A stretch of 52,059 nt of DNA from Hysterium pulicare CBS 123377 (taxonomy: Eukaryota; Ascomycota; Dothideomycetes; Hysteriales; Hysteriaceae), in assembly GCA_000467715.1 (NCBI GenBank), contig AJFK01000164.1, positions 1 to 52,059 of the forward strand, read 5' to 3'. Positions within the stretch are counted from its first letter, which is position 1. Every line of letters starts with the position of its first letter. This document shows, in pieces, positions 11,718-22,177 of the stretch. The notes below the pieces were generated by a model. The model was not told the DNA's origin. It ran no database searches and saw only the letters and a list, made by a program, of their open reading frames with translations. Both the position numbers and the translations under genes were made by a program.

Positions 11718-11812
11718 ACACATGACGGCGCTTAAGAACAGTTTCCTGGTTCTCGAATTTATAAACCTGGTTCCCTAGCTTTCTTTCGGTTTTCCTACTC
11801 ACAACACTTTCA
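11718..11812 (+). promoter_or_regulatory. array A unit 10 promoter
   Basis: A decayed box (CACATGACG) at about 11718, TTATAAAC at 11759 and a C/T tract ending CTCACAACAC. Confidence 0.45.
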
Positions 11813-12248
11813 ACTAAACCACAGAAACTGGTAAGTGGTCAACAACTGAAGAAATACCTGGCTATGTTGCTTTTGCTGAAGCTTACGTGGTGTGCCATAA
11901 CAAATTCCGATAGACTTCAACGCTATGCGGATCTGTCGGAGATTCCAATTCACATAAAAAAAGAAAAAGAATGATGGTTTCTGGTGGGACTGAAAGGTCC
12001 AAGGGTCAAAGGGGTTTGGGGTTAAGATAGATCCGGCTTGGATTTAATTCTAGGTTTTGTTGAGATAGTGAAGAAGAGTATCATCTGGTAATGAGGCATT
12101 TCTGAGCTCAAAATAAGCAAAACCACCGTCACCTCGAATGGTGAACGTCAGATCATTTCCGGGGTGTCTCTAGCCTTATCACAAGAGGGTTGGTCAGCAT
12201 GAAAGCAAACTCACTTTCGCCCCTTCACTCTTTGCCCTTTCTCCAACC

Positions 12249-12300
12249 TATTTAAACCCAGAGCACAATCCGCAGCTCCTTTTCTTCTCCATTACAACTA
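12249..12300 (+). promoter_or_regulatory. array A unit 11 promoter
   Basis: TATTTAAA at 12249 followed by a pyrimidine tract ending ATTACAAC. No CACGTG box is visible upstream. Confidence 0.4.
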
Positions 12301-12704
12301 CACACTGCGGCCGAAGGAACCAGCGGAAGCTTGACCACACATTTGGTATCGTGTCCAATCATGTCGTGGGACGCGGTACCAATTCATGAAAGCATCAGGA
12401 GCAAGACGATGTGATACCAAAAACAAGAACTGGAGCAAAACGAATGCGCCGTGGTTCTGGCTGCGCATCTCAATCACTCTGAATCATGACGAATCCATAG
12501 ATGGGGAAACTGGGAGACGGAGATCGAGGAGATATTGATATCGTCGTTTCCGAAGCGGTGATAGTGAAGATCGTTATTGACCAATGTTACATGTTTTCTC
12601 AACCTGGGCGTGGATAATCCGGAAAATGCGTTGGCACGTAGAGTTTCTGTGGGTCACCCGCCTGCTTATGTAATATTCCTTATATAGTCATCGATGATCC
12701 TGGA

Positions 12705-12752
12705 TATAAAAAGGTTCCCTCGCTCTTTCCTCTCCCTTCTTCCCCTACAGAT
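12705..12752 (+). promoter_or_regulatory. array A unit 12 promoter
   Basis: TATAAAAA at 12705, then a pyrimidine tract ending CCCTACAG. No CACGTG box is visible. Confidence 0.4.
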
Positions 12753-13011
12753 TCGGGATAATGGATCATATACTCTTTACCAGCTTTTCAATGTTGCGGG
12801 GTGTTCTATTCGGCGGGACTCATTGGGGCTATCCATCTCCATAATACGAACGGACTCCACTCTCATGGTGTGCACTGGCGACGGGCGTCTCTTCAAGTTC
12901 TAGACCAATCCGTTCAATGTGTCTCAGACCTGAAGTGGATGGAAGCCACATGGAAAATAAATATGTGGTAGAGTTTGCAAATGGGAGATCTGTGGAGGCG
13001 GGTAAGCTTGT

Positions 13012-13068
13012 CACGTGAGCTTATTCTGACTAACACGATTCAGCGTTAGCTCTATTGTAATATATAAA
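13012..13068 (+). promoter_or_regulatory. array A unit 13 promoter remnant
   Basis: CACGTG at 13012 and TATATAAA at 13061, but A-rich sequence replaces the C/T tract. It marks the edge of the array next to the 13.2-kb gene. Confidence 0.35.
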
Positions 13069-13240
13069 AAAATGTCAATTTAACGTCCGACCCGTTCTTA
13101 ATAGAATACGTAGACTATTTGATAAGCTAGCTATCTAGAGGAAAGTAAGAGTCAGCCGTGTGAAATACAAAAAAAAAAAGAAAATTGAAGAAATAAAACA
13201 TAATAAGAAAAAGATACAGAATCGCCAGTGGGGTCTATAC

Positions 13241-13921
13241 CTAAACCCCGCGTCCTAGTCGTGATAGGTGATTCAAGTGCTCTACTTCTTCCATCATTTG
13301 CGTAACAGCCTCAGTATCAAATTCATCCGGCCCACCGTCATCATGACCATGTCCATTTGCTCCTTGAAGAGTTCTCGCCATAGTTCTCAACTGCAGATTT
13401 ATGCTATCTCGCATTAAGTTCGAACTTAGCTGTCGAAGCCGTTCGGTAGTTTCAGCAACTTTAGTCAGAAGGATAGGTCGTCGCACTTGGGTAGCACATA
13501 TCTAGTTAGCACAGTGATGCTAACCTTACTTGTAGGAATTGGAAGATTGTGACTTACAATTGTCTGTAACTTCATGACCAGCAAACTCAATGAAGCTCCT
13601 GTGCTTCAAGATTCTCTTCACAAGCATATCCTCTTTCGTGGTTTTAACAATTGACCATCCACGAGCACTCCAAAACTCGTTTTTACACAAGTCCACGAAA
13701 GACTTTGACAGAGTCAAACCGGTTCTTTTGCTTTCTCGCAGGTGTCGTCTTGATTGATCTATTTTGGGAATATAGACAATCCAACAGGTATTTTCCGTGA
13801 CCGAATTCTCAATGACGCCAGTGGAGCTTCCTTGCTGGGGGTTGGAGGCATTCAACGAGATCGCATTTGAACTATCATTTTTCGAGGAGCACTCTTGTGG
13901 AATGTCGGAAGCCGACGTCAT
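13241..13921 (-). CDS. hypothetical two-exon protein at the edge of array A
   Basis: Exons are the complement of 13558-13921 and 13241-13485, about 202 residues. The intron starts GTAAGT, has a GCTAAC branch site and ends CCCAAG. Other acceptors break the frame, whereas this one joins VTDN to RRPILLTKVAETTERL. The first part is Ser/Asn-rich (MTSASDIPQECSSK). The middle has a basic and aromatic stretch (WIVYIPKIDQSRRHLRE, FVDLCKNEFWSARGW). The C-terminus is an amphipathic helix-like region with an acidic end (TEAVTQMMEEVEHLNHL). I recognise no domain. It faces array A tail to tail and could belong to an accessory locus together with it, but nothing in the sequence proves this. Confidence 0.55.
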
Positions 13922-14353
13922 GTTGACTGATGAATATGATAGAATTGCTATTGTGGAAGTAATGATTGTATAATGATAATCTGAAGAGCCAAAATGTTGA
14001 GGTAATATGTTGATAAGAGAGATGAAGGGTATCGTTGGTTGAAGGAAGAATGGAGCTTCGATTCGGCGTAGAATATATACTTGAAATGGGGAGTCATCTT
14101 GCTCCCTCTGACTACGATGTGGGCGATGACTAAAGCGATGACCATGAGTAAAAAGAGAAAGTGTTAAACAGATACACAGTCATTCATAAGGAGTCACATT
14201 AAGAACGTTCTTTGATGAGTAACTCTAGGAATGAACCAGTGATGCTGCGTGTCCAAAGAGAATGGTGGGTTGGGTCCTCATTATTGAAGAGGTATAATAG
14301 AAAGCATATATCTTCCTATTACTTGTCATCAAATGTGTCTACATACGGGTCTC
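13922..14353. other. intergenic, no gene seen
   Basis: About 430 bp between two minus-strand genes, holding the orphan gene's promoter and the channel gene's 3' flank. No repeat or RNA gene was seen. Confidence 0.5.
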
Positions 14354-17048
14354 TTACATATGATGCTCATGCTCATCCTCGACGAGTGGATGCAGCGCCC
14401 TCCCACCACCCTCTTCCGACTTCGCTAGGGCAGTCTTTCCCCCGCGGTTCGCCGACTTGTCCAACGCAGATGCCGTAGTCTTCATCCCCTCCTCCTCACT
14501 CATAGCAGCCGTTCGAAGTCTCAGAGCCTCCTCACCCAGATCTTTCACAACGCTCGCAAATGGTTCGGCCGGAGGATTTCTCTTCAAATACCGGACAAGG
14601 CTTTCGCAAAGCCGGTCAAGGACGAATTCACTTTCGGACTGCTCGGCTACCATGGGTGACGTTTCTCCGATCCAATCCCACTGCACTAGCCCTTCTTCCT
14701 CCTCCTCTTTCAGAACCTCTTCTTTCCCGGCGACCGAAAACCTGATCAAGCGCGTGAACTCGACCCATTCCTCGAATTGATATCGGCGCGGCTTATCGAG
14801 AGTCATATCTCGTGCTGTGCGGCGAATTGCGAGAGCAAGCTGCCGTGCTAGAGTCGCTGCATCTGGCTGCTTAGTGTCTTCCGGCGGGGGCTTTGAAGAC
14901 TCGGCATCCTTTAGTATTGAATCGGAGGTATCCGTGCTCTTTTCTTTTCCGATTACGACGCCTTCCAGTACTTCGACTCGATTACGGAGGTCGTTGTGCT
15001 TAGATTGCCACTCTCGCTTCACCTTTCCTAGGCCGAAAGATAGCCATGGGTACTTTTCGACCAACTTGTTCCATACACCTTCTCTAGGGAGGATGGTATA
15101 ATCAGCGATGGTACTGGACCACGTATTGAAGGCAGAGACGAAGGTAGAAGTTATGTCACTGGCGAGGATAGTGATGCTGGGTACCGCGATGATTGACCAA
15201 ATAACGAAGAAACAGCGACCAGCTCCAGTTTTCGGACTAAAATCTCCATACCCAATGGACAATATGGCGACCCAGCAGAAATAGACGGTTTCCCAATACG
15301 TTTGTCCAGTGGTTCCTTTCTCGGCTTCCCAGAATGCAACGGCACCGACGCACCAGAATGTCGTAAACATAGTAAAGGTTATGGTGAGACGCCAGCAATT
15401 TTTCCACACTTGAGCTTGCTTCTGTAATACTCGCATTGCCTCAAATCGATCCTTTTCCTCTCGAAGCAATCTGACTCGGGCATTCGGCTTCATACGAGCA
15501 GTCAGAGAGGTCTGTCTGGAAAGTCCGGATGTGATGCTGCCAGCTCGACTACTCAGACTCCCTCGCCGACTGTCGATGGTTCGATCTAATGTGAACTGAT
15601 ATTGAAGTGCAGTTGCTGGAGATCGGGAACTAGGTCTCGCTGCTTGCTTTGCCATTGCTCGTTCGCGTGCCATCTCTGCCTCAATCTCGCGTCTCTGCAA
15701 TTCGAGACTGGTAGCAACGGTGCGTCCCTCAGCTCTTCTTCTTTGGTGTTCAAAATGACCTCTGCTAACCTTCTTTTCACCAAGTTCTTGGACAGATTTG
15801 TAGATACTTGATACGACGAGACCAAGCATGATAATACCGCCGAGAGAGAACGGAATCAAGAGCGCTCGTCCAGCATTCTCCATAGGATACAGGTCGCCAA
15901 ACCCAACTGTCAGTATGGTTACATCGCAGTAATATAGCTAGGTTGAATTAGTAGTCGATTAATAGACAAGAAGTATAGGAACTCACAGCATCAATAAATT
16001 GCCAGCCTTCAAGCCGGGAGTAAACACCACCACCACCAGCTAGCCAAATGAAGAAAAACATTGTTTGCACGATCAATGTGCGCTGGTCCTCGGTTAAGTC
16101 GAAATGCTGTGGATAATGACCTCGCACATATCCCACAAGATTGATCATCAGAAGTGACGCGAGCAGGAAGTAAACAGATGCCGCAGCCATACCGTACCAG
16201 AAGCCCCCAGAGTAAGTTTCGTATGGAGCTATTGGTGCGGCATGGAGATGCATTCCAGCTAAATCGCCGATGAGCTGGTTATTCCGGGTGGCGTACGTCA
16301 GCTATCATTCGACCAATCGTGAGCAGGAATTGAAGATGACTTACACACCCGCAAGAGATGAACCAAAGAAGAATGGTCGTGGGTAATGATATAACATATC
16401 GGATTCGATTTGTGAAGTTCAGTAGCTGGAAGAAATTGCCGATGAAACCAAGGATGAGAGAGACGACATTGATCCAATAACACCTGTACTGGTCAGTCCA
16501 TCAGGATGGTGCGGAACTAGAAACGCTATATAGATCGAAACAAACCACTGCAAAGTCTCACCAACGAGGATCACGAATGGACGTCGCCTGCAATTGCGGT
16601 AGTATTTTAGTGGGATCCGAAGGATCTCTTAGATCCAATCTCCAGTAAGTCACCAGAGCTCCGATCGACAAGACATTGGCGAGTGGGCCTAGAGTTGCAG
16701 CCAGGATACTTCTCGGTGAGCTATTTGCAAAGAATGGCCAGACTGATAAGCTTACGGTATGGCTGTAGATGCGAACCACCAGTCACTGTGAATGCCATTT
16801 AGTCCAATATCCAACTCGACGTATAGGAGCCGTTGGACGACCTCCAATCAAGAAGCTTACACTGGCTGATCATCGTCCTTTTCCCTCATATGAACCTTCC
16901 ATAATCTGAACTTTTCAATACCTTCTCCGCCCTCCAGATCCACGAGAATTGAGCTCTTCGCTTGAAAGACGGCATTCTTGAAAGCTTTTCCGAATCCTTG
17001 GCCTGCCTTCCGACGATCCAAAAACTCGTCAACAAGACTTTGCGGCAT
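14354..17048 (-). CDS. TOK1: TOK1-like outward-rectifying potassium channel
   Basis: Six exons (complement of 16861-17048, 16756-16785, 16562-16708, 16345-16483, 15987-16301 and 14354-15937) give about 800 residues. Fungal TOK channels have eight transmembrane segments and two pore loops in one chain and conduct K+ out of the cell at the plasma membrane. Both selectivity filters are present: TILTVGFGDLYP (pore 1) and LSIGYGDFSP (pore 2). Family-typical flanks include DWWFASTAIPILAATLGPLANVLSIGALV, split by a 47-nt intron, and ISLPTTILLWFISCG before a 43-nt intron. The long cytoplasmic tail contains a coiled-coil-like KREWQSKHNDLRNRVEVLEG and a Lys/Glu-rich region. The 30-nt second exon is very short but is required to keep the frame. 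The 5' neighbour, at 18.27 kb, is divergent. Confidence 0.9.
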
Positions 17049-18270
17049 CTCGGGGGGAGGTATAGGTGGTCGTAAGTTGGATTAAGCGGTATCTGTCAAA
17101 GGTAGTCTTGTAAATACAATGCCTTAAGTGATAAGAAATAATGACAGTTTATGTATGGCAAAGAAAGAAGTGAAAGTACTTCAAGAACTTCAGTCCACAG
17201 AAGAAGAAAGTCGCGAACCGTTAAGAAGTACGACTAACGACATGCTCCTGTAGGGCTATCGAGAAATCGAATCCATAAGTGGAGTCTAGATCAGAGAAGC
17301 AATGTGGGGAAACGTACTTACTTTCTCGGTTGTGAGATAGGCGCACGCCACCGAGATAAGCTCACTGAATGCGCAAACCGCAACGAACATTCACTACCCA
17401 GATCTTATTTCGGTGGAAATAAAATCAGGATCGTCGTAAGTCACGGTAGTACAATGTGGAAGGGCCAAGCAGGCTGATTGGCCAGTATCTGCTCGGTTCG
17501 GAGAAGGGCAATTCGCCGTTGAAATACATCGCGTCCGTTCTACTCGACAGGCCGAAGTATTACACCCAAATTGAGATACAATCGAAGGGAACGCCTTCTC
17601 AGAGGGACAAACGAGACTAAACTAAGTCTGGAGATGGTTTGGGTTCGAAGATCTTGGATGACTCGTTGTCTGGATAGAAATCTAGAGAACAAGCCAGTGA
17701 ATATCGCATGACGCAGTTAGTATGGAAGGGAAGTGACTCCAGAACATGGTCTCTTTAAGAAGTTGATTTGTATGAGGGTAGCTATAACGCGTGTCCAAAT
17801 TGGAGGCGCTGAAGAGCCATACGAGCGTCGAATACCGATAATGCGGAACAGGATACCATTCGGCTTTTCTTTGGCTTGGCCGGGGCCGAAATGCTCTGCG
17901 TCGATGAGCTGGACAAGACGGCGAGCTACCTGCATGAAGGGTTGGCTAGTGATGCGATCGAGCGAAGGTGTTCGGAGGGACAGGGACGACATCTCCGCTT
18001 GAGCGCTACCTATCACGGCCGCTTACATAACAATCTTATCAACAGCAATTGCCGATCATTCCGATGTCTTACTCTCCGTCTGCAAGCCATCGCAGCTGAA
18101 GCTGCAATATCATCCTTTATATGCAACCTCATCCCTTGTAGCCTGATAATCATGAATGGTATCACAGCAGATAGGATGCCTAACTTTCTCCGCTTTTGCA
18201 ACACATAAGACGGGACCGCCCGTCAGCCACAGCCTTCCTTTGAACTGTCGCACAAATCTTATCGTTCATC
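17049..18270. other. divergent intergenic region with one doubtful ORF
   Basis: Shared upstream region of the TOK1-like gene (-) and the membrane-protein gene (+). A 99-codon minus-strand frame (17717-18016) contains a plausible protein-like segment (FMQVARRLVQLIDAEHFGPG), but it has overlapping frames on the other strand, no domain and no clear promoter. I do not call it as a gene. Confidence 0.35.
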
Positions 18271-19400
18271 ATGGCAGTCTGCAATTTTCAAGGTACCTCT
18301 GATATGTATGGTCTTGGAATTCGGCTTGGGTTTTATTTACAGTGGTTTGGAGCCATACTCGCAGCATGGCTGGCACCATCCGAAGTTAGCGGTCTCAGGT
18401 TCAGTAACTCGCTCTTTGTCGCGGCATCATTTCTTGCGTTGATTATTCTGGAGGCAAGAGACGTCAATTCGCTGCAGCCCGTCGAGGTTTACATTATATT
18501 GTTGTTGATGTTCGGAGGCTATCTTGCGCTTATCCCAATCTACTTCTGGAGGCTACTTACCCGGTGTAATCCATATTGGGATCCTACGCGATATCCCATG
18601 ATTAATCCCGGGCCTGTAGCCGCTAACTTGCATCTTCTTCTCTTAATATCCGTTCTTGGCTTTCAATTCTGGTTCTGGTTCGCACGCGTACCTGCTTTGA
18701 ATCATGAGTCGTGCCAGCAGTACGGTTTCTTCTTTGCGCAAATCCGACTGAACAATAATGGTTTCGTTGCCGTGAATCTGATCTTATATTTCTTTCTCGC
18801 TCTTGTTTGCGCTTATATTCTTCTTCTTAAAATTCGAAAATTAGGGGGACATAATGTTCCGGATGACATAACGGATAAAAGGTAAGCACCAACGCTCGAA
18901 CTTACCGGATTTTCTCTCCGTATTTTTGACTGACAAACATCACCAAAAACAGACATGAGGGAAGAAGAGCGCGAATCGCGCGTATTCAAACTCTTCGAAA
19001 CGTCGACTCAGTCATGAAGCTCGTCGTCGCGTCCGCCGTAACCGCTGGAACGGAATTAACCATCTCGTGGAACCACATCGACGACGTCAGCTCTATCGCA
19101 AGCGTGGGCCAACTGATACCTTTCTTCATTGGCCTTGGAGCTTGGGCACGCATCTTCTATGTAAACATGTTCAAAGTACCCAGACACGAAGATGAAGGAT
19201 ATCCGCACTACGGCTCAACTTCCAGCCCAATACCAGTGGACCAAATGCCAGAATATTTTGTAAGCCCTCGACCGATACCCGTACATCAGATACCTCTTGA
19301 GGCAAAGAAAGCGCCAAGTAGATACTCGAGAGGATCATCTAGTCGAGTGGAATGGGACGAGCGAAACCACCGTTGGATTAGACGACATTCGAGGAGATGA
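18271..19400 (+). CDS. fungal-specific multi-spanning membrane protein, function unknown
   Basis: Exons 18271-18881 and 18953-19400 give about 352 residues. The N-terminus MAVCNFQGTSDMYGLGIRLGFYLQWF is typical of a widespread, uncharacterised ascomycete family, with CN...DMYGLGIRxGFYLQW directly before TM1. About seven hydrophobic segments follow, including LIILEARDVNSLQPVEVYIILLLMFGG, ANLHLLLLISVLGFQFWFWF and VNLILYFFLALVCAYILLL. The intron joins TDKR to HEGRRARIARIQ. A last membrane segment (VGQLIPFFIGLGAWARIFYV) precedes a cytosolic Pro/Ser/Arg-rich tail. The role of the family is unknown to me. Confidence 0.85.
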
Positions 19401-19822
19401 TTGACATTTTCCGCCTTCAGGATTTCAATAATCCCTGTCACACTCCACAGGCTGAAAGATGTCATCTAGGAGTTGAATTTCCGACCACACTCGAATGCAA
19501 GTGGCCGATATATGGGGCTCTGACATGGGCTGGAGGCCGCCTACTCCATTGACAGTTCCCCACGACTACGCACAATTGAGTCTGGATAATGGTGAAGAAA
19601 ATGATTCACATATCATTTCAATTTTCATTTCCTAAAGTCTGAGATAGAATTAGTTCATGAATAATTTTGGAAAGTCTCATTCTATGATAGCGTACAAAGA
19701 TTGGAACGATTCACGCGTGATTCACGTGATCTCAAATAAAGGAATTTAGAGTATGAAGGAAATCAGAACTTTTGTATTAAACCTTTCTTAGGTTTCGCGC
19801 GCGGGCCCAGTCTCTCAACACT
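19401..19822. other. convergent intergenic region
   Basis: 3' flanks of two convergent genes. A single CACGTG (about 19730) occurs without a TATA box or pyrimidine tract, so I do not count it with the arrays. Confidence 0.45.
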
Positions 19823-21087
19823 CTACATATCCCCAAAACGGGGAGCTACAGCGAACGTATATGTTCGCTTTGGGAAGAAAACAGACACTCCCCCACTCCC
19901 AAGCCCCATCTCCTCCACCCCCTGCCTGACCCCCTCAATCTCCTCGGCAGCCTTCTTCTTCTCGGCGGGCTTCTCTTCCTCCTTGGCCTCCTTCTTCTTC
20001 TCCTCTTCTTCCTTCTTCTCCTCCTCTTCCTTTTTCTCCTCCTCCTCTTCCTTCTTCTTCTCCTCCTCTTCCTTCTTCTCCTCCTTCTTCTTCTCCTCCT
20101 CCTCAGCGGCCTTCTCTTTCTTCGCCTTCTCCTTCTCCCGCCGATTCTTATTCTTTCGGGCTGAGCGCCCATTTGCTTTCTCCGGCCTATACATAGTAAA
20201 TTGTTAGTAAAATCCTGAGAACAGCAATAAAAGCTCTCTAAAACTATATTTAGAAAATTAAAAATTTGTAAAAAAATGTAGAGATATAAAATTTTAGAAA
20301 GACAATCTTTTAGAAAAGAAAGGGGGCTAGAAATAAAAAAGTAGAGATAAAAAATAAAAGAGAGGAGATATTAAATAGATATGAGGAGATATTAAATAGA
20401 TACAAGGAGATATTAAGTTGATTGATGGAGATGAAAGAGTCTTACGGGAAGCCGGCAGCGACCTTCTTCTCCTCCTCTTTCTTGGCCTCAACGAGGGCCG
20501 CGAGTTCCTCTTTCTTCTCCTTCGCTTTCTCCTTCCTCTTGGCCTATATATCTACATTAGCCTATGTTTACTATATTGCAGCGATATTGGACATAAAGGA
20601 GTGAAGCAGAATAAAAACGAATGTGCGAATGAAAGACTAGATGCGACGTTTCCTGAGAGATGATGGTAACCAGGTGGAAGGAGAAAATCAAGGGATGGTC
20701 GATGAATCGAAAACGCATTATAGTTTGGAATGAAGACGGCAATAGGAAATATACGCATGGTTCGAAAAAAGATGGAATACATGAAGGGATGTTTGAAGTA
20801 GTACATCTAGAATAGGAGATTGTAGAAATGAGAAGAAAAGCTGGAATGACAGTTTAACGAAAAGCTAGAAACAAATGAAAATAATAATAGGAAAGTAAAA
20901 ACTATCATACCCAATCAACCTTCTTTCCCTTCCCCTTCTCACCACCACCGCCGCCGGAACCGAATGTGACGTTCGTAAACGTCACGTTGCCGTGAAATTG
21001 ATTATTTGTGAACTACACCTACATTAATACTACACGCACACACACACACACACACACACACGCTCACACGCTACTTACTCCCGACAT
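19823..21087 (-). CDS. small Lys/Glu-rich low-complexity protein
   Basis: Four exons (complement of 21079-21087, 20911-21012, 20446-20543 and 19823-20186) give about 190 residues. Exon 1 encodes only MSG. Exon 2 encodes FTNNQFHGNVTFTNVTFG, a Gly run and KGKGKKVDW. Exon 3 is a charged helix-like segment (KRKEKAKEKKEELAALVEAKKEEE). Exon 4 starts PPEKANGRSARKNKNRREKEK, continues with about 45 residues of almost pure Lys/Glu and ends with a more ordered tail (MGLGSGGVSVFFPKRTYTF). Frame continuity over three introns supports a real gene. The Lys/Glu stretch should form a long charged helix. The function is unknown; a nucleic-acid or chaperone-related role would be a guess. Confidence 0.6.
19940..20140. 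repeat. CTT/CTC low-complexity tract (Lys/Glu codons)
   Basis: Runs of CTTCTT and CTCCTC triplets on the + strand encode the Lys/Glu stretch of the minus-strand gene. The tract is prone to length change. Confidence 0.8.
21033..21061. repeat. (CA)n microsatellite in intron 1 of the Lys/Glu-rich gene
   Basis: An almost uninterrupted run of CA dinucleotides from ACACGCACACAC to the end of the line at about 21061. Confidence 0.9.
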
Positions 21088-22177
21088 GTTGATGGTTGTA
21101 TGGTAAGGAGCTCTAAGATTCAGGGGACTCTACACCTATATAATTACCTAGGTACACGACATCTCCGGCACCCACTAGCACGCATCCGTCCACTATCTGC
21201 ATCTCACGCCACTTGCTATCCAATGAACTCTTCCATCCGACCTTAGGTGGAATGGCTGGACTTTAGGATGATGATCTTACGTGCGTTGGTTGAAAGGTGA
21301 GGGGGTGACTGCCAGACGTGGAAGTAACGATGGCCAACCCACGTGCTCGACCAAACTTCAACACACTAATCCTCGGCATCGACACCTAGGACCCACTTCT
21401 GATGCGTTGTTTGCTCAAGAGATTGGTTGGAATATCTGTGCGGTGTCGGATTGCTCGGCACTTCGGAGATTTGAGTTACAGATCGTACTTTGAGCATACC
21501 CCAAATGAGGCGAAGCACTGTTGTGGTTTGCTCCAATCATACGAGGGACATTTCAATGATGAGATTGGGTTGCCGGGGCAAAATGAGTGTACTTTTGCGG
21601 CAAATCTAACGTGAACAGCGAAGCCTGACAGTTCCAGGGCTGATGGCTGAGTCGTCGGCAGAAATGAAGGGGGTAAAGCGAAGAGAAAATTGCACCCTCA
21701 TGATCGTGGCCACACATCTTGTACTATCTCGAGATTACTGTTTGCGAGTCTCCGAATGTTACCTATGCGATACCAAGTGAAATGCGGAGGTGAATGAAGT
21801 ATTGGAAATGCTGTCAATTAAGAAGATAAGTACATACTTTACGTCTCTGCGTTGGTCACGGAGTCGAAACTCCGATGTCCAGGCAACACCACGAGGAGGT
21901 GCAGAGGCCGATTTCGTTGCCCGAAAAGTCGTTCCGAAGAACCCTTCAAGGTCGTTCGGAACACCGAAGTATTCCAAACCCCTTATCAAGCTAAAGTCGT
22001 TCTGAGTGCCGCAGCGCTCTAAACCCTCTAACTTCAGCCAGATCGTTCGATGAGAACCTCTTGACTGCAGCTGCAAGTCGTTCTGAATACCGAAGTACCC
22101 TGAACCCTTCAACTGTAGAGAACCAATATTGATTCTGACCCGTACCAGTCTACTAACAAGTGATTGCTAGCGAGAAG
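21088..22177. other. intergenic, mostly featureless apart from a degenerate repeat
   Basis: No gene is supported. Its 3' half holds the repeat listed separately at 21920-22115. Confidence 0.4.
21920..22115 (-). repeat. degenerate tandem repeat with open frame
   Basis: Three to four diverged copies of a block built around GTCGTTCTGAATACCGAAGTA...CCCTTCAACT (+ strand). On the minus strand they read as an open frame with recurring YFGIQNDL, RCGTQNDF and YFGVPNDL, each preceded by a KG/EGLE-like turn. This looks like a remnant of a repeat-containing coding region or a minisatellite. No start, signal or neighbouring exon could be tied to it. Confidence 0.5.

Larger units (their letters stand above)
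7595..13070 (+). repeat. array A: about 13 head-to-tail promoter-like units
   Basis: This 5.5-kb stretch has no long gene. It repeats one layout on the + strand. The units have TATA-type boxes at about 7660, 8129, 8571, 8972, 9736, 10082, 10758, 10953, 11221, 11759, 12249, 12705 and 13061. Most have CACGTG or CATGTG about 40 bp upstream and a C/T-rich tract ending in ACA downstream. Several units share an ATGGTCTTG-like start (7769, 8217, 9078; variants at 9826, 10426 and 10981). Several also share a CCAAAA-containing tract and a 3' GATGATGTTCAG-like tract. Bodies between these landmarks have diverged strongly. Short frames exist in some units but are not conserved, so I annotate the array as repeats with candidate transcription units. 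Confidence 0.8.

Noticed and set aside
11254-11802. 182-codon minus-strand frame within array A
   Set aside because: It runs antisense through two + strand units including their TATA boxes and has no domain or start context; probably a chance opening.
7595-13070. Array A as a CRISPR or ordinary satellite array
   Set aside because: Units are long, strongly diverged and conserve only promoter-like landmarks; there are no short identical repeats with unique spacers.
17717-18016. 99-codon minus-strand frame in the divergent intergenic region
   Set aside because: Open frames on both strands at the same place, no recognisable domain. Kept only as a note in the gap entry.
19983-20207. Ser/Phe-rich + strand frame
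   Set aside because: Shadow of the CTT/CTC tract that encodes the Lys/Glu-rich protein on the other strand.
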